Positions 31,655-43,190 are shown, counted from the stretch's first letter. The stretch is 64,000 nucleotides of DNA from Paralithodes platypus (GCA_032716605.1 JAVRFV010002366.1:390667-454666), one strand, 5' to 3'. Numbers and translations: made by a program. The notes: a model not told the origin generated them from the sequence alone.

Positions 31655-31936
31655 AATTGTGCCGCCTCTCCACATTTTTCCCCGTAGAACTAGGGCAGCT
31701 GAGAGCGCCCATGAATTTACACTTTCTCCTCCACAATGCAGAACTTCTGCTTATCAAAATTCATTTATCCCTAGAACTACTACTCTTTGGAATTCACTTC
31801 CCTCGAATTGCTTTCCACAAACTTACAATCTACAAATGTTTAAATCCAGTTGTTACAAACATTTTATGAATGGAGGATGCCTTTAGGCACATGGACCTTT
31901 TTGTTTTATCTGTGTTTTTCCTTCCTCCGTTCATTG

Positions 31937-31971
<35 letters not shown>
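31655..31971 (+). pseudogene. LINE 3' end with poly-A tail
   Basis: Encodes RTRAAESAHEFTLSPPQCRT, then FIPRTTTLWNSLPSNCFP and YNLQMFKSSCYKHF. The TLWNSLP and FKS pattern is the extreme C terminus of RTE/jockey-like LINE polyproteins. A pure A run (31941-31971) follows. It is strongly 5'-truncated and inserted next to the gypsy leader. Confidence 0.75.
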
Positions 31972-31974
<3 letters not shown>

Positions 31975-32285
31975 ATTAATGTTCCAACTGCCCAGCATAC
32001 AACTTAACCTTGAGTCTGGGTCCCCGGGAATAGCTTCTCGTTAATCTTGGGGATAATATTCAAGGACACTAGTGCGACGTTATGAGAAACAATTTATTAG
32101 GGAAAATAGGCACCAATAGATTCGCCATATTTTTCTCCATATAGTCCGCATGGAGGATTTTCGTTATCAACAAATTGAAAAATACCCACTTCACAGACAA
32201 ATACTGTACACCAAAAATCTTAAGTCAAAGCGGGGGTGTGGGGGCGGCAGCCCCCACCTATAATACTAGGATAGGTTAGGTAAGG
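31972..32285. other. Non-coding; G/C hairpin and degenerate TTAGG
   Basis: No gene. GGGGGCGGCAGCCCCC recurs at about 32241-32256, followed by AGGATAGGTTAGGTAAGG. This is the same pairing of hairpin and telomere-like repeat as at 3202-3285. The rest may be the gypsy leader or LTR, but I cannot show it. Confidence 0.5.
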
Positions 32286-33200
32286 TTGTTGTTGTTGTTG
32301 TTGTTCCCTAAGCTGCCTGGCCGAACAGCCCCGAGTCCCTGAGAAAGGCCATGGCCACGATCGGGCTTTCCCACAGAGCTCTCATTGAGTGTAGATTGTA
32401 TTGTTGGCGTAAGTGGTTGTGTGAAATGCAGTCTTCTATGATGTGTTTAATGGTATGGGGTGCTGTGTTACATCCCGGGCAGGCGTCGACAACGGAGTCA
32501 TCCAGTCTCTTCTGATAGCTCAGGAGAGCTGGATGGTGTCCGCATCTCAGCCTGGCCAGGTGGACTCTGTCCTCGCGAGGAAGGGAGGATTCGGAAGGAT
32601 GGATTTCGGGAGGTCGTGCATGCAGCTGCGTGTTGTCTGTGAGTGAGTGGATGGATCGGTGAGAGATATGAGTATGGATGTGCTTCTGGAAGTTGGTTCG
32701 GGGTGGGCAGGGAGGGAGAGAGGACAATAATTGTGTGTGATACCGTGTGCTGGGTGTTGTTTTGATATTTCTTGGTGTCTGTGGGTGTGTTGCCATGTAG
32801 TTTAGTGGGTGGTCTTGGTTCATGGAGGCTGCTGCCAGGAATTGAGTGCCTCTCATGTCCAGATGGTCTTTGACTTTGAGGATTTTGGTTTCTTGATGTA
32901 GGTGATCTGTGGGTGCAGTAGCTGTGCAGCCTGTAATGATCTTCAGGGCTTTGTTTTGAATAGTCTGTAAGGTCTTATGATGTGTTTCAGCTAGGTTAGA
33001 AGCCCAGGCTGGGCTTGCGTATTCCATCACTGATCTCATGTATTGTTTATATACTGTGGTGGTAGTTTCTTTGTTGTGTCCAAATTTTGTGTGAGCAAGT
33101 GACCTGAGGGCGTTAAGTCTGGGTGTCAGTTTCTTTTTAATGTTTGTGGTGTGCTGTTTGAATGTCATATGAGTATCATATGTTACTCCTAGGATTTTGG
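32286..33200 (-). pseudogene. LINE-D1 C-terminal part and 3' end with AAC tail
   Basis: Minus strand. Reads ILGVTYDTHMTFKQHT, YMRSVMEYASPAWASN and QTIQNKALKIITGCTATAPT, then a C-terminal zinc-knuckle-like CPGCNTAPHTIKHIIEDC (C-x2-C-x8-H-x4-C) and ends GLFGQAA. The 3' terminus is GGCCAGGCAGCTTAGGGAAC followed by AAC repeats, the tail shared with SINE-S1. A jockey/I-like clade is inferred. The rest of this element is at 36490-38232; LINE-E interrupts it. Confidence 0.85.
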
Positions 33201-33305
33201 GTTTTTTTTTTTTTTTTTTTTTTTCTATGTGATTGAGGGAGGCAAAAGGCATAACTGCCTATAGCGAGTGCCTCCCCCATAGTTGAAAGAGTGACAGGGC
33301 CAAAA

Positions 33306-34985
33306 TCAAGGGACGTTCGAGTCAAAATGCCTGGACACACGGAGTTTGAAGCAATTTAAGTCATAGGAAGAGGGAAAGACTGATTCTGGGAGAGAGTTCC
33401 AGAGCTCAGATGTTGAGTAGAAGAAAGTTTGAGAGAAACGTTTCACTCTTGGGTTGGAGAGTTGCACAGAGTAGGGGTGGGATTGAGTTGCAAGACGGGT
33501 ACCACGTGTCCTACGTAAAGGAGGTGGTATGCACTGGGATAGCTCTGAGGAACACTGATTATTATAGTAGCGATAGAATAGCGAGAGAGATGCAACATTG
33601 CGGCGGAGAGAGAGAGATTGCAGAGAGTTGGTGAGTGGACGGGAGTTAATGATACGAAAGGCCTTCCTTTCAACTTTGTCTAGGAGAGCGGTGTGAGAGG
33701 AACCTCCCCACACATGTGAACAATACTCAATACAAGGGCGCACTATGCCCCTGTACAGAGCAAGAAGCTGTGCAGGGGAAAAGAACCCCCTAAGGCGGTT
33801 GAGCACACCCAGCTTCTGGGAGGCTGCCTTAGCAAGACTGGTAATATGGTCCTTCCAAATGAGAGCAGAAGAAAAAGAGACACCAAGAATATTGAGAGAA
33901 GATGAAGGGTTGATTTTTGTATTGTTGAAGAATAAGGGATAGTCCGCTGGGAGATCCTGACGGGTAGATAGATGGAGAAATTGGGTTTTGGAAGCATTAA
34001 AGTTAACAAGGTTTTCTCTGCCCCAATTGGAAATAGTATTTAGATCAGAATTTAAGAGTTCTATGGCTTCATTACGTTTGTCGTTGAGGGATTGCTGGCT
34101 GGGGCGTTCTGAAAAACTAATGGAGTAGTGTAAGGTTGAGTCGTCTGCGTATGAATGGATGGGAATTAAGGTACAGTTAAGGAGATCATTTATAAAAATT
34201 AGAAAGAGAATAGGAGATAGGACAGAGCCCTGAGGAACACCGGAGTTTATAGGGTGAGGAAGTGAACAATGGCCATCCACAACCGCAGCTATGGAACGGC
34301 CGGAAAGGAAATTAGAGACAAAGGCACAGATGGAGGGATAGAAACCGAAGGAGGGTAGTTTAGAAATTAAAGATTTATGCCAGACTCTATCGAAGGCTTT
34401 CGATATGTCTAGTGCAATAGAAAAAGTCTCACCGAAGTCCCGAAAGGAGGATGACCAAGAGTTAGTAAGATATGAAAGAAGATCACCAGTAGAGCGACCC
34501 TTAAGGAAGCCATACTGGCGATCTGAGAGCAGATTATGAGAAGAGAAATGCTTAAGAAATTTGGAAGCAAGAATAGTTTCAAAAACTTTAGAAAGACAAG
34601 AGATAAGAGCAATTGGACGATAGTTGGAGGGTTGAGAGCGGTCACCCTTCTTTGGGACAGGTTGAATGTGAGCAAACTTCCAGCATGAAGGGAAGACGTT
34701 AGAGGATAGACAGAGACGAAAGAGTTTGCCTAGGCAGGGAGTCAGCACGGAAGCACAGTTTTTGAGAACAACAGGAGGAACACCGTCCGGACCGTACGCC
34801 TTATTAGTGTTAAGCCCAGAGAGGGTAGAAAGTACATCTTTAGAAGAGATTAGGATATTAGGCATAAGTAAGAGAGGAGGGCGGAGAGGGAGGAATAGCA
34901 CCGGAATCATCCAAGGTGGAGTTTCTAGCAAAAGTTTGAGCGAAGAGTTTAGCTTTGTCAGAGGAAGAAGTGATGGTTGTGCCAT
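33306..34985 (-). pseudogene. LINE-E reverse transcriptase
   Basis: RT blocks are intact: AYGPDGVPPVVLKNCA, PKKGDRSQPSNYRPIALIS, DRQYGFLKGRST, SIALDISKAFDRVWH (catalytic Asp), SGVPQGSVLSPILFLIFIND and HSYADDSTLHYS (catalytic DD). The C-terminal part continues with LALYRGIVRPCIEYCSHVWG, KVERKAFRIINS and TSELWNSLPESVFPSSYDL. The first ~40 codons of this frame are out-of-phase text; true continuity with the endonuclease frame is near 34870. Clade uncertain within the jockey/CR1/Rex group. Confidence 0.85.
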
Positions 34986-36315
34986 CAGAGTGGGAAAGGG
35001 GAGGGAAAGACGAGGAAGAGAAATTGTTGGAGAGGTTTTTGGCTAGATGCCAGAAAGCTTGGGAAGAGCTAGAGTTGGATAGTTCAGTGCATTTATTATT
35101 GATGAAAGAGTGTTTGGCAAGTCGAAGAACAGATTTGGCTTGATTCCGGGCAGAAACATATGAAGAATGAGAGTCTTGAGTTTTAAGGCGTCGGTACCGT
35201 TTGAATGCTTCCTCCTTATTGCGGACAGCAGTAGAACAGGCGTGAGTAAACCAAGATTTTTTAGCATTAGTCTGAGAGAAAGAGAATGGAATGTATGCTT
35301 CCATGCCCGAAAGGATTACCTCGGTAATGCGTTCAGCACTCTCCGAGGGTCCTCGGCCATGGAAGCAGAAATCATTCCATGGGAAATCAAAGAAGTACTG
35401 CCGAAGAGCCTCCCAGTCGGCAGCGCCAAAGTGCCACAAGCGCCGCCGGCTAGGAGGATCGGGTGGCTGTACTGGAGAGATAGGACAGGTGATAGAGATA
35501 AGTTTATGGTCGGAGGAGCCCAAAGGAGAGAAAAGATCGACAGTATAAGAAGAAGGGTTAGAAGTTAGAAACAGGTCAAGAATGTTGGGCCGATCTCCGA
35601 TGCGATCCGGGATACGGGTGGGTTGCTGAACTAACTGCTCTAGGTCATTTAGGATAGAAAAGACGTAGGCTTGTTCACCAGGTGGATCAGTAGTGTGAGA
35701 GGAGAGCCATTGGCGGTGGTGAACGTTGAAATCTCCTAAGATGGAGATTTCTGAGAAAGGAGAAATGGATAGAATGTGTTCCACTGTAGAGTTTAGATAG
35801 TCAAAGAATTTCGGAAAGTTGGTAGAGTTAGGGGAAAGATAGACAGCACAGAAATATTTAGTAAGAGAATGACAGGAAAGTTTGAGCCATAAAGTTGAGA
35901 ATTCAGAGGAGTCGAAATCGGGAACACGAGAGCAAGTGAGTTTGTTGTGCACATATGCACAACATCCGCCTTTGGCTTTGAAACTAGGATAGAGAAAGTA
36001 GGAGGATACAGAGAAGGGGTTGCTGGATGTTGCTACAGACACCTGGGTTTCGGTGAGGAAGAGAAGATCAGGTTTGTAGGAGGAGAGATGGTGCTCAACA
36101 GAGTGAAAGTTAGAGGAAAGTCCGCGAATGTTGCAGAAATTAATAGAAAGAGTAACAGGCCGAGGTCCAGGTAATTGTGTGGGGTCGTCAGGGGATGGAC
36201 GGTCGGGTGAGGGGGCATTTATGGTCCCCCCCCCTGGGGACTCCGAGGCTGGGCTAAAATTCATCATTTTGTTTTTGTTTAATTTTGGTGTGGAGGAATG
36301 AAGTGTGGTGTGCAT
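34858..36315 (-). pseudogene. LINE-E endonuclease and linker
   Basis: AP-endonuclease domain: [31 protein letters not shown] (Glu), [13 protein letters not shown] (D-x-N) and [13 protein letters not shown] (Asp-His). A linker of charged and Ser-rich sequence follows ([20 protein letters not shown]). The endonuclease nicks target DNA to prime reverse transcription. The frame shifts near 34870, before the RT. A Pro-rich leader precedes the domain. Confidence 0.83.
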
Positions 36316-36489
36316 GTTTAGTGTAGTGAAGTGGATAGGAGGAGGAGGTGTTTGTGAGAGCTAGCTGGATTGCTCTCAGTGTAAATGAGGCACAAAGAAA
36401 ATCAGTAAGAGAGGCCAAGCAAATGAAACAGGAGTTCCAGCGACTCTTTATCACATGCCTATAACCTCACCTGGGTCTAGCCCTGATCG

Positions 36490-38232
36490 ATTGGGTGTGT
36501 GTGTATGTGTTAGGGGTGTGTTGTTTATGGTGAGTTGAGGGATGTATTCGTGTTCTCCTGTCCAACTTGTGAGCAGGGTTGCGGTGGATTTGGCTGGGGC
36601 TAGATTAAGTCTGTTTGTAGTGCACCAGCCATGTAGTGTGTTGAGATAGGGTTGAAGGAGATCTGTTGCTCTTTTTGGGTCATGGTGTGTGCATGTGAGT
36701 GTTATGTCATCTGCATAGGAGGCCAAGTTTATTTGGGGCATATTGGGTGTAGTTATATCGTGCATGTACAGATTGAAGAGTGCGGGCGATAGGACGGATC
36801 CTTGTGGGACTCCGTTTGGAAAGTTTCTGATTTTAGATGACTGACCGGCAAAAGATACGTGTGCATATCTGCCTGCTAGGAAGTTGGCCAGCCACCGTTT
36901 TGTGTTGTTGTGCATGTTTGTGTTGTAGATTTTGTTTGTTAGGTTGTGGCGGGGGATGGCATCGAAGGCTTTACTAATGTCGAGTGTGGCTAATAGTGAT
37001 CTGTGTGGTGGTCTAGCTGAATTGATGCCGTCGAAAGCTCTTTGTGTAAGGTCTGTGAGAAGAGTGTTTGTGGAGTGCAGTGGCCTAAAGCCATGTTGTG
37101 TTGGAGCTAGGGGTAGGTCAGGTGTAATTAGTTGTAATACTAGGCGTTCCATGACTTTGGAGGGGGAGCAAAGGAGTGTGATGGGGCGGTGCGAGGAGGG
37201 TAGCGTGGGGTCTTTGTTGGGTTTGGGGAATGTGATGATGATACCATGCTTCCAAATGTCTGGTATTGTGTTGCGTGAATAGCTGTAGTTTGATATGTTA
37301 GTGAGTGCTTGTATGCCTTGTGGTCCCAGGTGTCTGAGGTGTATGTTGCTTATGTTGTCTAGGCCACAGGCGGGTGAGTGCTTGAGATTGTTGATGATAT
37401 GCTTTGTCTGGTGATTGGTGAAGGGTGTATAGTCAGGGTCTGTGGGGAATTGTCTCTTACGTCGGATGACACGTCGGTCGTCTTTGTGAGGTTTTAGGTG
37501 GCTGACATGTGAAAAGTGATTGATGAGAGTGTTTGCTTGTTGTTTACATGAAGGAGTAGAGTCTGTTGTTGTGATTGCAGCATGTGATTGTGTTGTGTTG
37601 CTGTTGGAAAGTGTGATGCTGTTTAGTGTTTTGTATAGTTTTTTGGGGTTTGTTTTGTGATCAAGTGTTTGTAGGAAGTTATTCCAATTTAGTTTTTGTT
37701 GTTCTTGTATTTTGTTGTTAGTTTGGGTGTTGAGTGCTTGAATTTGTTGTGTGATGTCTTGTGTGTGGGGTGCTGGGGAGTGTTTCAGTATGTCGCGTTG
37801 TCTGATGAGGTTTTGAATTTCTGGTGTGAAGTTGGGGTTGTGTCTTTTTCTGTTACCTCTTGGAATGTGTTTCTTGTCAGCGTTTTGGATAGTTTTATTG
37901 AGTATGTGTACAGCATTGTTGATGTTAGTGATGGGTGTACTGTTTAGAGTTGTGAAGTGTTGTTCTGTCTCATTTGTGAATGCTTCCCAGTTAGCTCTTT
38001 TATAATTAGTGTATGTGTGTTTGTGGCTAGCTGGGGTGAGTCTGGTTTTGGTGGTGATAATGATCGGGAGGTGGTCAGAGCCTAAGGTTCTGACCACCCT
38101 CCAGGATGTTGTGGGGGCGAGTTCTGGGGAGCAAAAGGTGATGTCTGGAGATGATGGGTTATAGAGGGCTTGGTGAGGAATATGGGTATGTTGATGGATG
38201 TCGTTAAGGATGATGAGGTTATCAGTTTGGTT
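36490..38232 (-). pseudogene. LINE-D1 endonuclease C terminus and reverse transcriptase
   Basis: Minus strand from 38232: end of the endonuclease (RTLGSDHLPIIITTKTRL), a long Gln/Asn-rich linker, then RT blocks. These are ACGLDNISNIHLRHLGPQGI, FPKPNKDPTLPSSHRPITLL, PTQHGFRPLHSTN, LLATLDISKAFDAIPRHNL, PNGVPQGSVLSPALFNLYMH and LASYADDITLTCTHHD. It resumes at 33200 beyond LINE-E. The N-terminal endonuclease half is missing; the copy ends at the ACAGT microsatellite. Confidence 0.85.
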
Positions 38233-38281
38233 TTCTACAGTACAGTACAGTACAGTACAGTACAGTACAGTACAGTACCGG
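38233..38281 (+). repeat. (ACAGT)n microsatellite
   Basis: About eight CAGTA units from 38236 to 38277, ending in TACCGGTA. Further TACTGTACTGTA lies at 38288-38302. Confidence 0.9.
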
Positions 38282-38339
38282 TATGGGTGGTACTGTACTG
38301 TATTGGTTAGGGGTGGGTTTTCTGTGTGTTGGAGTTGTT

Positions 38340-38603
38340 TTGTCGTTGATATAATTAGATGTCTGAAGTTTTATTTGTGGCTCTTATGTATGTTCCTAGA
38401 GCTGAGGCAATTGCATGTTTGCCTTGTTGGTCGATATTTCCTCCTCCTAGGATATGTTGTAGATTGAAGGTCCCTCCGTGTTGTGCCACTGTTCTTCTCA
38501 GGTGGGTGCGAGCACTGTAATGTCTATGGCAATGAAGTAGATAGTGTTCCACTGTTTCTGGGGTGAGGCAGTAGGGGCAGTTCTCGTCTTCTAGTCCCAT
38601 TCT
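38340..38603 (-). pseudogene. LINE-J C-terminal fragment with zinc-knuckle-like motif
   Basis: Minus strand reads VEVYRMHRMGLEDENCPYCL, ETVEHYLLHCHRHYSARTHL and LQHILGGGNIDQQGKHAIAS. C-x2-C-x8-H-x4-C followed by H is the terminal motif of jockey/I-like LINEs. It abuts LINE-F tail to head. Confidence 0.7.
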
Positions 38604-39860
38604 GTGCATTCTGTATACCTCGACTTTGCCAAAGCCTTTGATAAAGTAGACCACAGGATTCTCCTACACAAAATCAGGGCACTCAGAATATGTGGAGAAC
38701 TCGGAAAATGGCTACACAGTTTTCTTTCCGACAGAAAGCAAAGAGTGACTGTTCAAGGGAGCCTATCGGAAGCAAGCAGTGTCGTCAGCGGTGTTCCACA
38801 AGGCTCAGTTCTGGGTCCCCTCCTATTCCTCATCATGATAGGGGACATCGACAGAGACCTGGAACACTCAACAGCCACATCCTTCGCAGACGACACCAGA
38901 ATTATGAAGAAAATCAGCACACAACATGATTCCCAGCTACTACAGCAAGACTTGGACAGAATCCTGAGGTGGGCAGAAGTAAACAACATGGCACTAAACG
39001 AAGACAAGTTTGAGCTTTTGCGGTATGGGAACCAAGAAGCACTAAAGAACTCCACAAACTACAACTGTGGCCAACAAGAAATCACTGCCAAGGAGGTGGT
39101 CAAAGATCTAGGAGTAAGTATGAGCAACGATGTTTTATGAAGGAGGTTCTCTCATCACATAAACCAAGCAACATCAACTGCAAGACAACTAGCAGGCTGG
39201 ATCCTGAGGACCTTCCAAACAAGGAGTGAGATTTGCATGCTGACTCTATGGAAGTCACTGGTTCTACCACGATTAGAATATTGCTGTCAGCTCTGGTCTC
39301 CCCAAAAAGTATCAGAAATCACAGAAATTGAAGCCCCACAGAGGACGTTTACCAGCAAGATCCACGGGATTCAACACCTGAACTACTGGAAGAGACTCAA
39401 GGAGTTGCAGCTATATTCTCTTCAGAGACGCAGGGAGCGATATATTATAATCTATGTTTGGAAGATTTTAGAAAAAAGGGTCCCAAACACAAGTATTCAA
39501 GAAACAAACCACCAGCGGCGAGGGAGGCTGTGATATGTGAGGACCACTCCTGGATTAACTCACAGAATCAAAACCCTGATTCACCACAGCTTCACCTACA
39601 GTGGAACAAGACTTTTCAACTGCATCCCAGCCACACTGAGAAACATGAAAGGGGTGTCTACTGACACCTTCAAGAAGCATTTGGATGCATGGTTGGTCAA
39701 AATACCTGACCAGCCACCAACACCAGGATACCCCAGTTCCAACTCCAACCGACTTTTAGATTGGAGCATAGAAGAAAAGGAGCTGCCTGGTCGCAGTGGA
39801 GCCCCAGCTCAGCTGCGTCACTAACTGACGGAATACAACAAAGTGTAACAAAGTGTAAGT
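38604..39860 (+). pseudogene. LINE-F: CR1-like LINE, RT and C-terminal region, 5'-truncated
   Basis: RT blocks: VYLDFAKAFDKVDHRILLHK, LSDRKQRVTVQG, SGVPQGSVLGPLLFLIMIGD, ATSFADDTRIMKKIS. After a stop at 39138 (NDVL*) the frame continues (HHINQATSTARQLAGWILRT, SLVLPRLEYCCQLWSPQ). It shifts near 39533 into YVRTTPGLTHRIKTLIHHSF and ELPGRSGAPAQL. The 3' tail is an imperfect AACAAAGTGTAAGTGT repeat (39836-39868). The 3' 350 bases have a relative at 1468-1814. Confidence 0.85.
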
Positions 39861-40187
39861 GTAAGTGTATGAGCTCCGCTAGTCTTGTGTGTCCTGTCCG
39901 TAGGCGGAGTGTAGCTGTATTTAGAGCTTTGTTCTTGTATTTTGTGTGTTTCCATATGGACCATTCGGGTTTGATATTTCCGTATCTTGTACCGGTGATG
40001 GTGACTTTCCATTCACCCTTGAAGTCTTGGAGGATGTCTTCTTTACAAGCCGTTTATTCTGCTCCAAAGGTACAGCGTCTCTCCTCTGTAGTCCCATGAT
40101 CCAATCAACCCTAACATAAAGCAATTGAATTCCTTCTCACATGGTGTATTACAAATCAGGATATACAGTACTTACATATAATATACA
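39861..40187 (-). other. Unassigned segment, possible LINE ORF1 scrap
   Basis: The minus strand has a short open text (LVKKTSSKTSRVNGKSPSPV, NPNGPYGNTQNTRTK) that looks like a LINE gag-type sequence but carries no recognisable motif. 40140-40187 is AT-rich. Confidence 0.3.
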
Positions 40188-40465
40188 ACAGTACTGGTGA
40201 ATGGAATAGGCTCGGGGTGGAGAGAAATTACAAGTGGGGTACCTCAGGGATCTGTGTTGGGACCACTACTGTTCGTTATATTTATCAACGACTTGCCTGA
40301 AGTTATAACTAATGGAAGTGAGATATACCTGTATGCGGATGACACTAAGCTGTATAGAAGAGTGAGGAGTAAGGAAGATGTGGGTTTACTTCAAGGAGAT
40401 GTGGAGGGCATGAAGGAATGGTCTGAACATTGGTCAATGCCTTTTCATCCAAAAAAATGCAAGTA

Positions 40466-41406
40466 CAGTCAGTCCCCCTAATACACGTATCCTCAGTCCG
40501 CGTTTACCCTATTCCGCGCCGAGGGGTAAAACAGGTACTCAAAATCCCTAAAACACGTATTGACCCCACAAAACACGAATCACGGTTGAAGAGTGGTGTA
40601 AAAATGCTGTTTTTTGTATTCCGCGCCACCCCCCCTCCCTACTCCGCGTGCACACCCCTCGGGCCCTCGGAGGCCTAGGCTTCCCCGGCCCCGCCACTGT
40701 CACTGGCCCCGTCCCCGGCCCCGGATAAACCCATAGATTTCCCGATCGCAGTAGTGCCTTCACCAGTTTATTGTTCCTAGGCATTTTGTAGTTGTTGAAG
40801 GGTGTAGGAAGGCGGTTGTTACACAATAAATGGGTCAAGTCTCAGCGCACGGACACTTAAGGATATTGGGACTGAGAAGGAAGCACACACACACACGTAC
40901 GCTTCCTTCTCAGTCCTAATATCCTTAAGTGTCTGTGCGCTGAGCCTTGACCCATTTATTGTGTAACAACCGCCTTCCTACACCCTTCAACAACTACAAA
41001 ATGCCTAGGAAGAATAAACTGGTGAAGGCACTACTGCGATCGGGAAATCTATGGGTTTATCCGGGGCCGGGGACGGGGCCAGTGACAGTGGCGGGGCCGG
41101 GGAAGCCTAGGCTATATGAACTCGCCCTGTCGCGGGGCTCTGCCTCGGAGCCCCCACTCTTCTCACCTACTTATAGCATTTAATTTTTAATGTAAGGAAT
41201 GACTTGTTTTTGTTTCTATTATTGTGTATGCTTGGTTGTCCAATTAGTATTGATTTTGATCAAAAATTATCGTCAAATGTGTGTGGAAATGCGGGCTGCC
41301 ACTCATATATATTTTTCTCCATAAGTTATGTTATTCCCAATTCGCGAATTCCCAATACACGTCGCGTAATGCCGCCCATATAGGCGCGGATTGGGGGGAC
41401 TGACTG
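40466..41406. mobile_element. Non-autonomous Tc1/mariner (pogo/Tigger-like) element
   Basis: A 941-bp insertion in LINE-C. Terminal inverted repeats start CAGTCAGTCCCCC, with the partner end GGGGGGACTGACTG. TA dinucleotides at 40464-40465 and 41407-41408 form the target duplication, the mark of Tc1/mariner-type transposition. Subterminal sequence is rich in CCGCG and ACACG. No transposase is present; the interior is dominated by a large palindrome (40673-41112). The CAGT start is typical of pogo/Tigger relatives, but the assignment is inference. Confidence 0.85.
40673..41112. repeat. 212-bp near-perfect palindrome inside the mariner-like element
   Basis: Arms 40673-40884 and 40901-41112 are equal in length and differ at only four positions that I count by eye. 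The 16-base spacer is ACACACACACACGTAC. Each arm encodes the same short peptide (MPRKNKLVKALLRSGNLWVY and a Pro/Gly tail), most likely by chance. Confidence 0.92.
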
Positions 41407-42105
41407 TACATGCGGATTGGGACAAGCAAGATAGACAAGGTAGGATACAGTATGTATGAAGCGATGGAGGAAGTGAATGCAGAAAGAGATATAGTAGTGA
41501 TAGACAATAAGTTAAATTTCTCAGAACATTTAGCGGAAAAGATAAATAAAGCCAATAAAATTGTAGGGCTGATAAGGAGGACATTTGTCACTTGACGAAG
41601 AAATATTCAGGAATCTCTATACAGCGCTGGTTAGGCCGCACCTGGAATATGCGAACCAGGTGTGGGCTCCATATATGGTAAAGGATATAGAAGCAGTGGA
41701 GAAAGTGCAGAGGAGAGCTAGCAAGCTAGTACCAACGTTGAAGAACGCGGGCTATGAGCAGAGGTTGAGGACACTGGGACTTCCGACACTGGCATATAGG
41801 AGAAAGAGAGGGGATATGATAAGAGACTTTTAAGATAGTGTCAGGAAAGTATGATGAGGATGTGTGAAGGTATCTTCTTGATGCGGGAGGGAATAAGAAC
41901 GAGAGGACACTCTAAGAAAATTTACAAAGAAAGAAATAGGCTTGAAAAGGCAAAGAACTCATTTTGTGTTAGAGTGGTAAATGAGTGGAACGCACTGCCC
42001 CAGTATGTAGTCGATTCCGAATCAATAAGGAAGTTTGAAAGTAATCTTGATAAAGCATGGGGAAGACAAGATTTGAAGTTTGATTATAAAGCAAAAATAC
42101 AGAAT

Positions 42106-42637
42106 AGTAAAAGCTGGATACACAGGACTAGTTTGCCTTTTTCCAGAGGATCTACTGTAAGAAACTGTAAGAATCACCTCCATCAGCATTTCTACTTTGC
42201 CTAACTGCAACTTTCTATGGTGATTTCATAGTGAGTTACACTCCCGGTATTATTATTAATTTACATTTTATATGAGCGGACCTTTTCAGTCTTAAGTAGC
42301 CTAGAGTAAACTTATCTTCTTTAAATCCGCCATATTGGTGCCCAGACCCGGGAACTTTGACCCACAGTTAGATTTCCTATAGTTAGGTATTATGAACAAT
42401 TGATGGAGGTTGTGGATCAAAGGATCCTAGTAGGGGTAGGTCTCGGCTATCACCATCATACGGTTTCATACCCTATATTTGTTTCCCTAATTTAATTATT
42501 ATTTACTATTTTTCTTTAACCTCTGAAGTGTGCATGGGGGGTAATGAACACCTCTGCCTGTGCGCATGTATTTGAGCTGTTTCCATCACTAAAATATTTA
42601 TTTTACCATAAATAGCATTAATACTTATCCATATGCG
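42106..42637. other. LINE-C 3' tail and unassigned DNA
   Basis: 42106-42235 is LINE-C 3' UTR (GGATCTACTGTAAGAAACTG, shared with 1440-1467). 42236-42637 shows no gene. Confidence 0.5.
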
Positions 42638-42651
42638 CCTATTATAGGTTG

Positions 42652-42827
42652 TTGTTGTTGTTGTTGTTCCCCAAGCTGCCTGGCCGAACAGCCCCAAGGC
42701 CCCGAGCAAGGCCAAGATAACCGAGCACCCCCACAGAACCCTCCCTGCCGACCACAATAAAGCCTGGATGACCGAAGCCACTCCATGGCGGGGAGCTGAG
42801 GAGGGTGCGGAAACGCCCTGGGCGTTT
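42652..42827 (-). mobile_element. SINE-S1 copy 2, 5'-truncated
   Basis: Flanked by a perfect 14-bp duplication CCTATTATAGGTTG (42638-42651 and 42828-42841). It keeps only the 3' ~175 bases with the AAC-repeat tail (GTT repeats on the plus strand), a pattern expected of target-primed reverse transcription. Confidence 0.88.
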
Positions 42828-42849
42828 CCTATTATAGGTTGATTATAAA

Positions 42850-43190
42850 GGTATTAACCTGTTACAACAATAAAACAAGTGAAAACAGCGTTTGGATGGT
42901 CAAAATCGGCGATACAGGCCGGGAGTTACATAATGTATGGCTGAGGCAAGCTCCTCTCCCGTCAATTTTCCCCAAGGCTGGAGAGACACTGTCGATCGAT
43001 ACTCTCTCTCTCTCTCTTGTACTCGCTTGCTAACAGTGATGACAATGCCCTGCTTGCAACTCGCTAATGTTAGCACGAAAATATACCACAGAATAAGGGA
43101 ATAACAGGGAAAATAGGTGATAACTGAAGGAGGGGAGGAAAGTGGGGAAGGAGGGGAGAGAGGAGTGATATTTTGCATGGCCCAGGGGCA
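42850..43190 (-). repeat. Repeat R, diverged second copy
   Basis: In reverse orientation it shares blocks with the 9112-9735 insertion: the CCCCTCCTTCCCCAC run, TTATCACCTATTTT, a GAGAGAGAGAGA tract and a CATCCAAACGCTGTTTTCACT block. Non-coding. Followed by an A-rich tail (43190-43215). Confidence 0.5.

Larger units (their letters stand above)
33201..36489 (-). mobile_element. LINE-E: nearly full-length APE-type LINE nested in LINE-D1
   Basis: The poly-A tail is the T run at 33200-33225; the 5' end is near 36489. Imperfect GATTTTGGG / GATTGGG copies flank it and rejoin LINE-D1 when it is removed. It carries an endonuclease frame and an RT frame separated by one frameshift. It is among the least damaged LINEs in the window. 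Confidence 0.82.
40188..42105 (+). pseudogene. LINE-C: CR1-like LINE 3' half
   Basis: Begins GTACTGGTGAATGGAATAGG, within the RT of the LINE-A/B family. It has SGVPQGSVLGPLLFVIFIND and YADDTKLYRR. It is interrupted at 40466-41406 by a DNA transposon, then continues as the C-terminal domain (RNLYTALVRPHLEYANQVWA, GYEQRLRTLGLPTLAY, SKKIYKERNRLEKAKNSF). Frameshifts lie near 41590 and 41822. The 5' end falls about nine bases beyond the point where LINE-B stops (19750), so B and C may be halves of one copy. Confidence 0.85.

Noticed and set aside
40548..41183. A conserved small protein beginning MPRKNKLVKALLR, present twice
   Set aside because: The two copies are the two arms of one palindrome, so the duplication is a DNA feature. 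The tail is translated GC-rich sequence with no domain.
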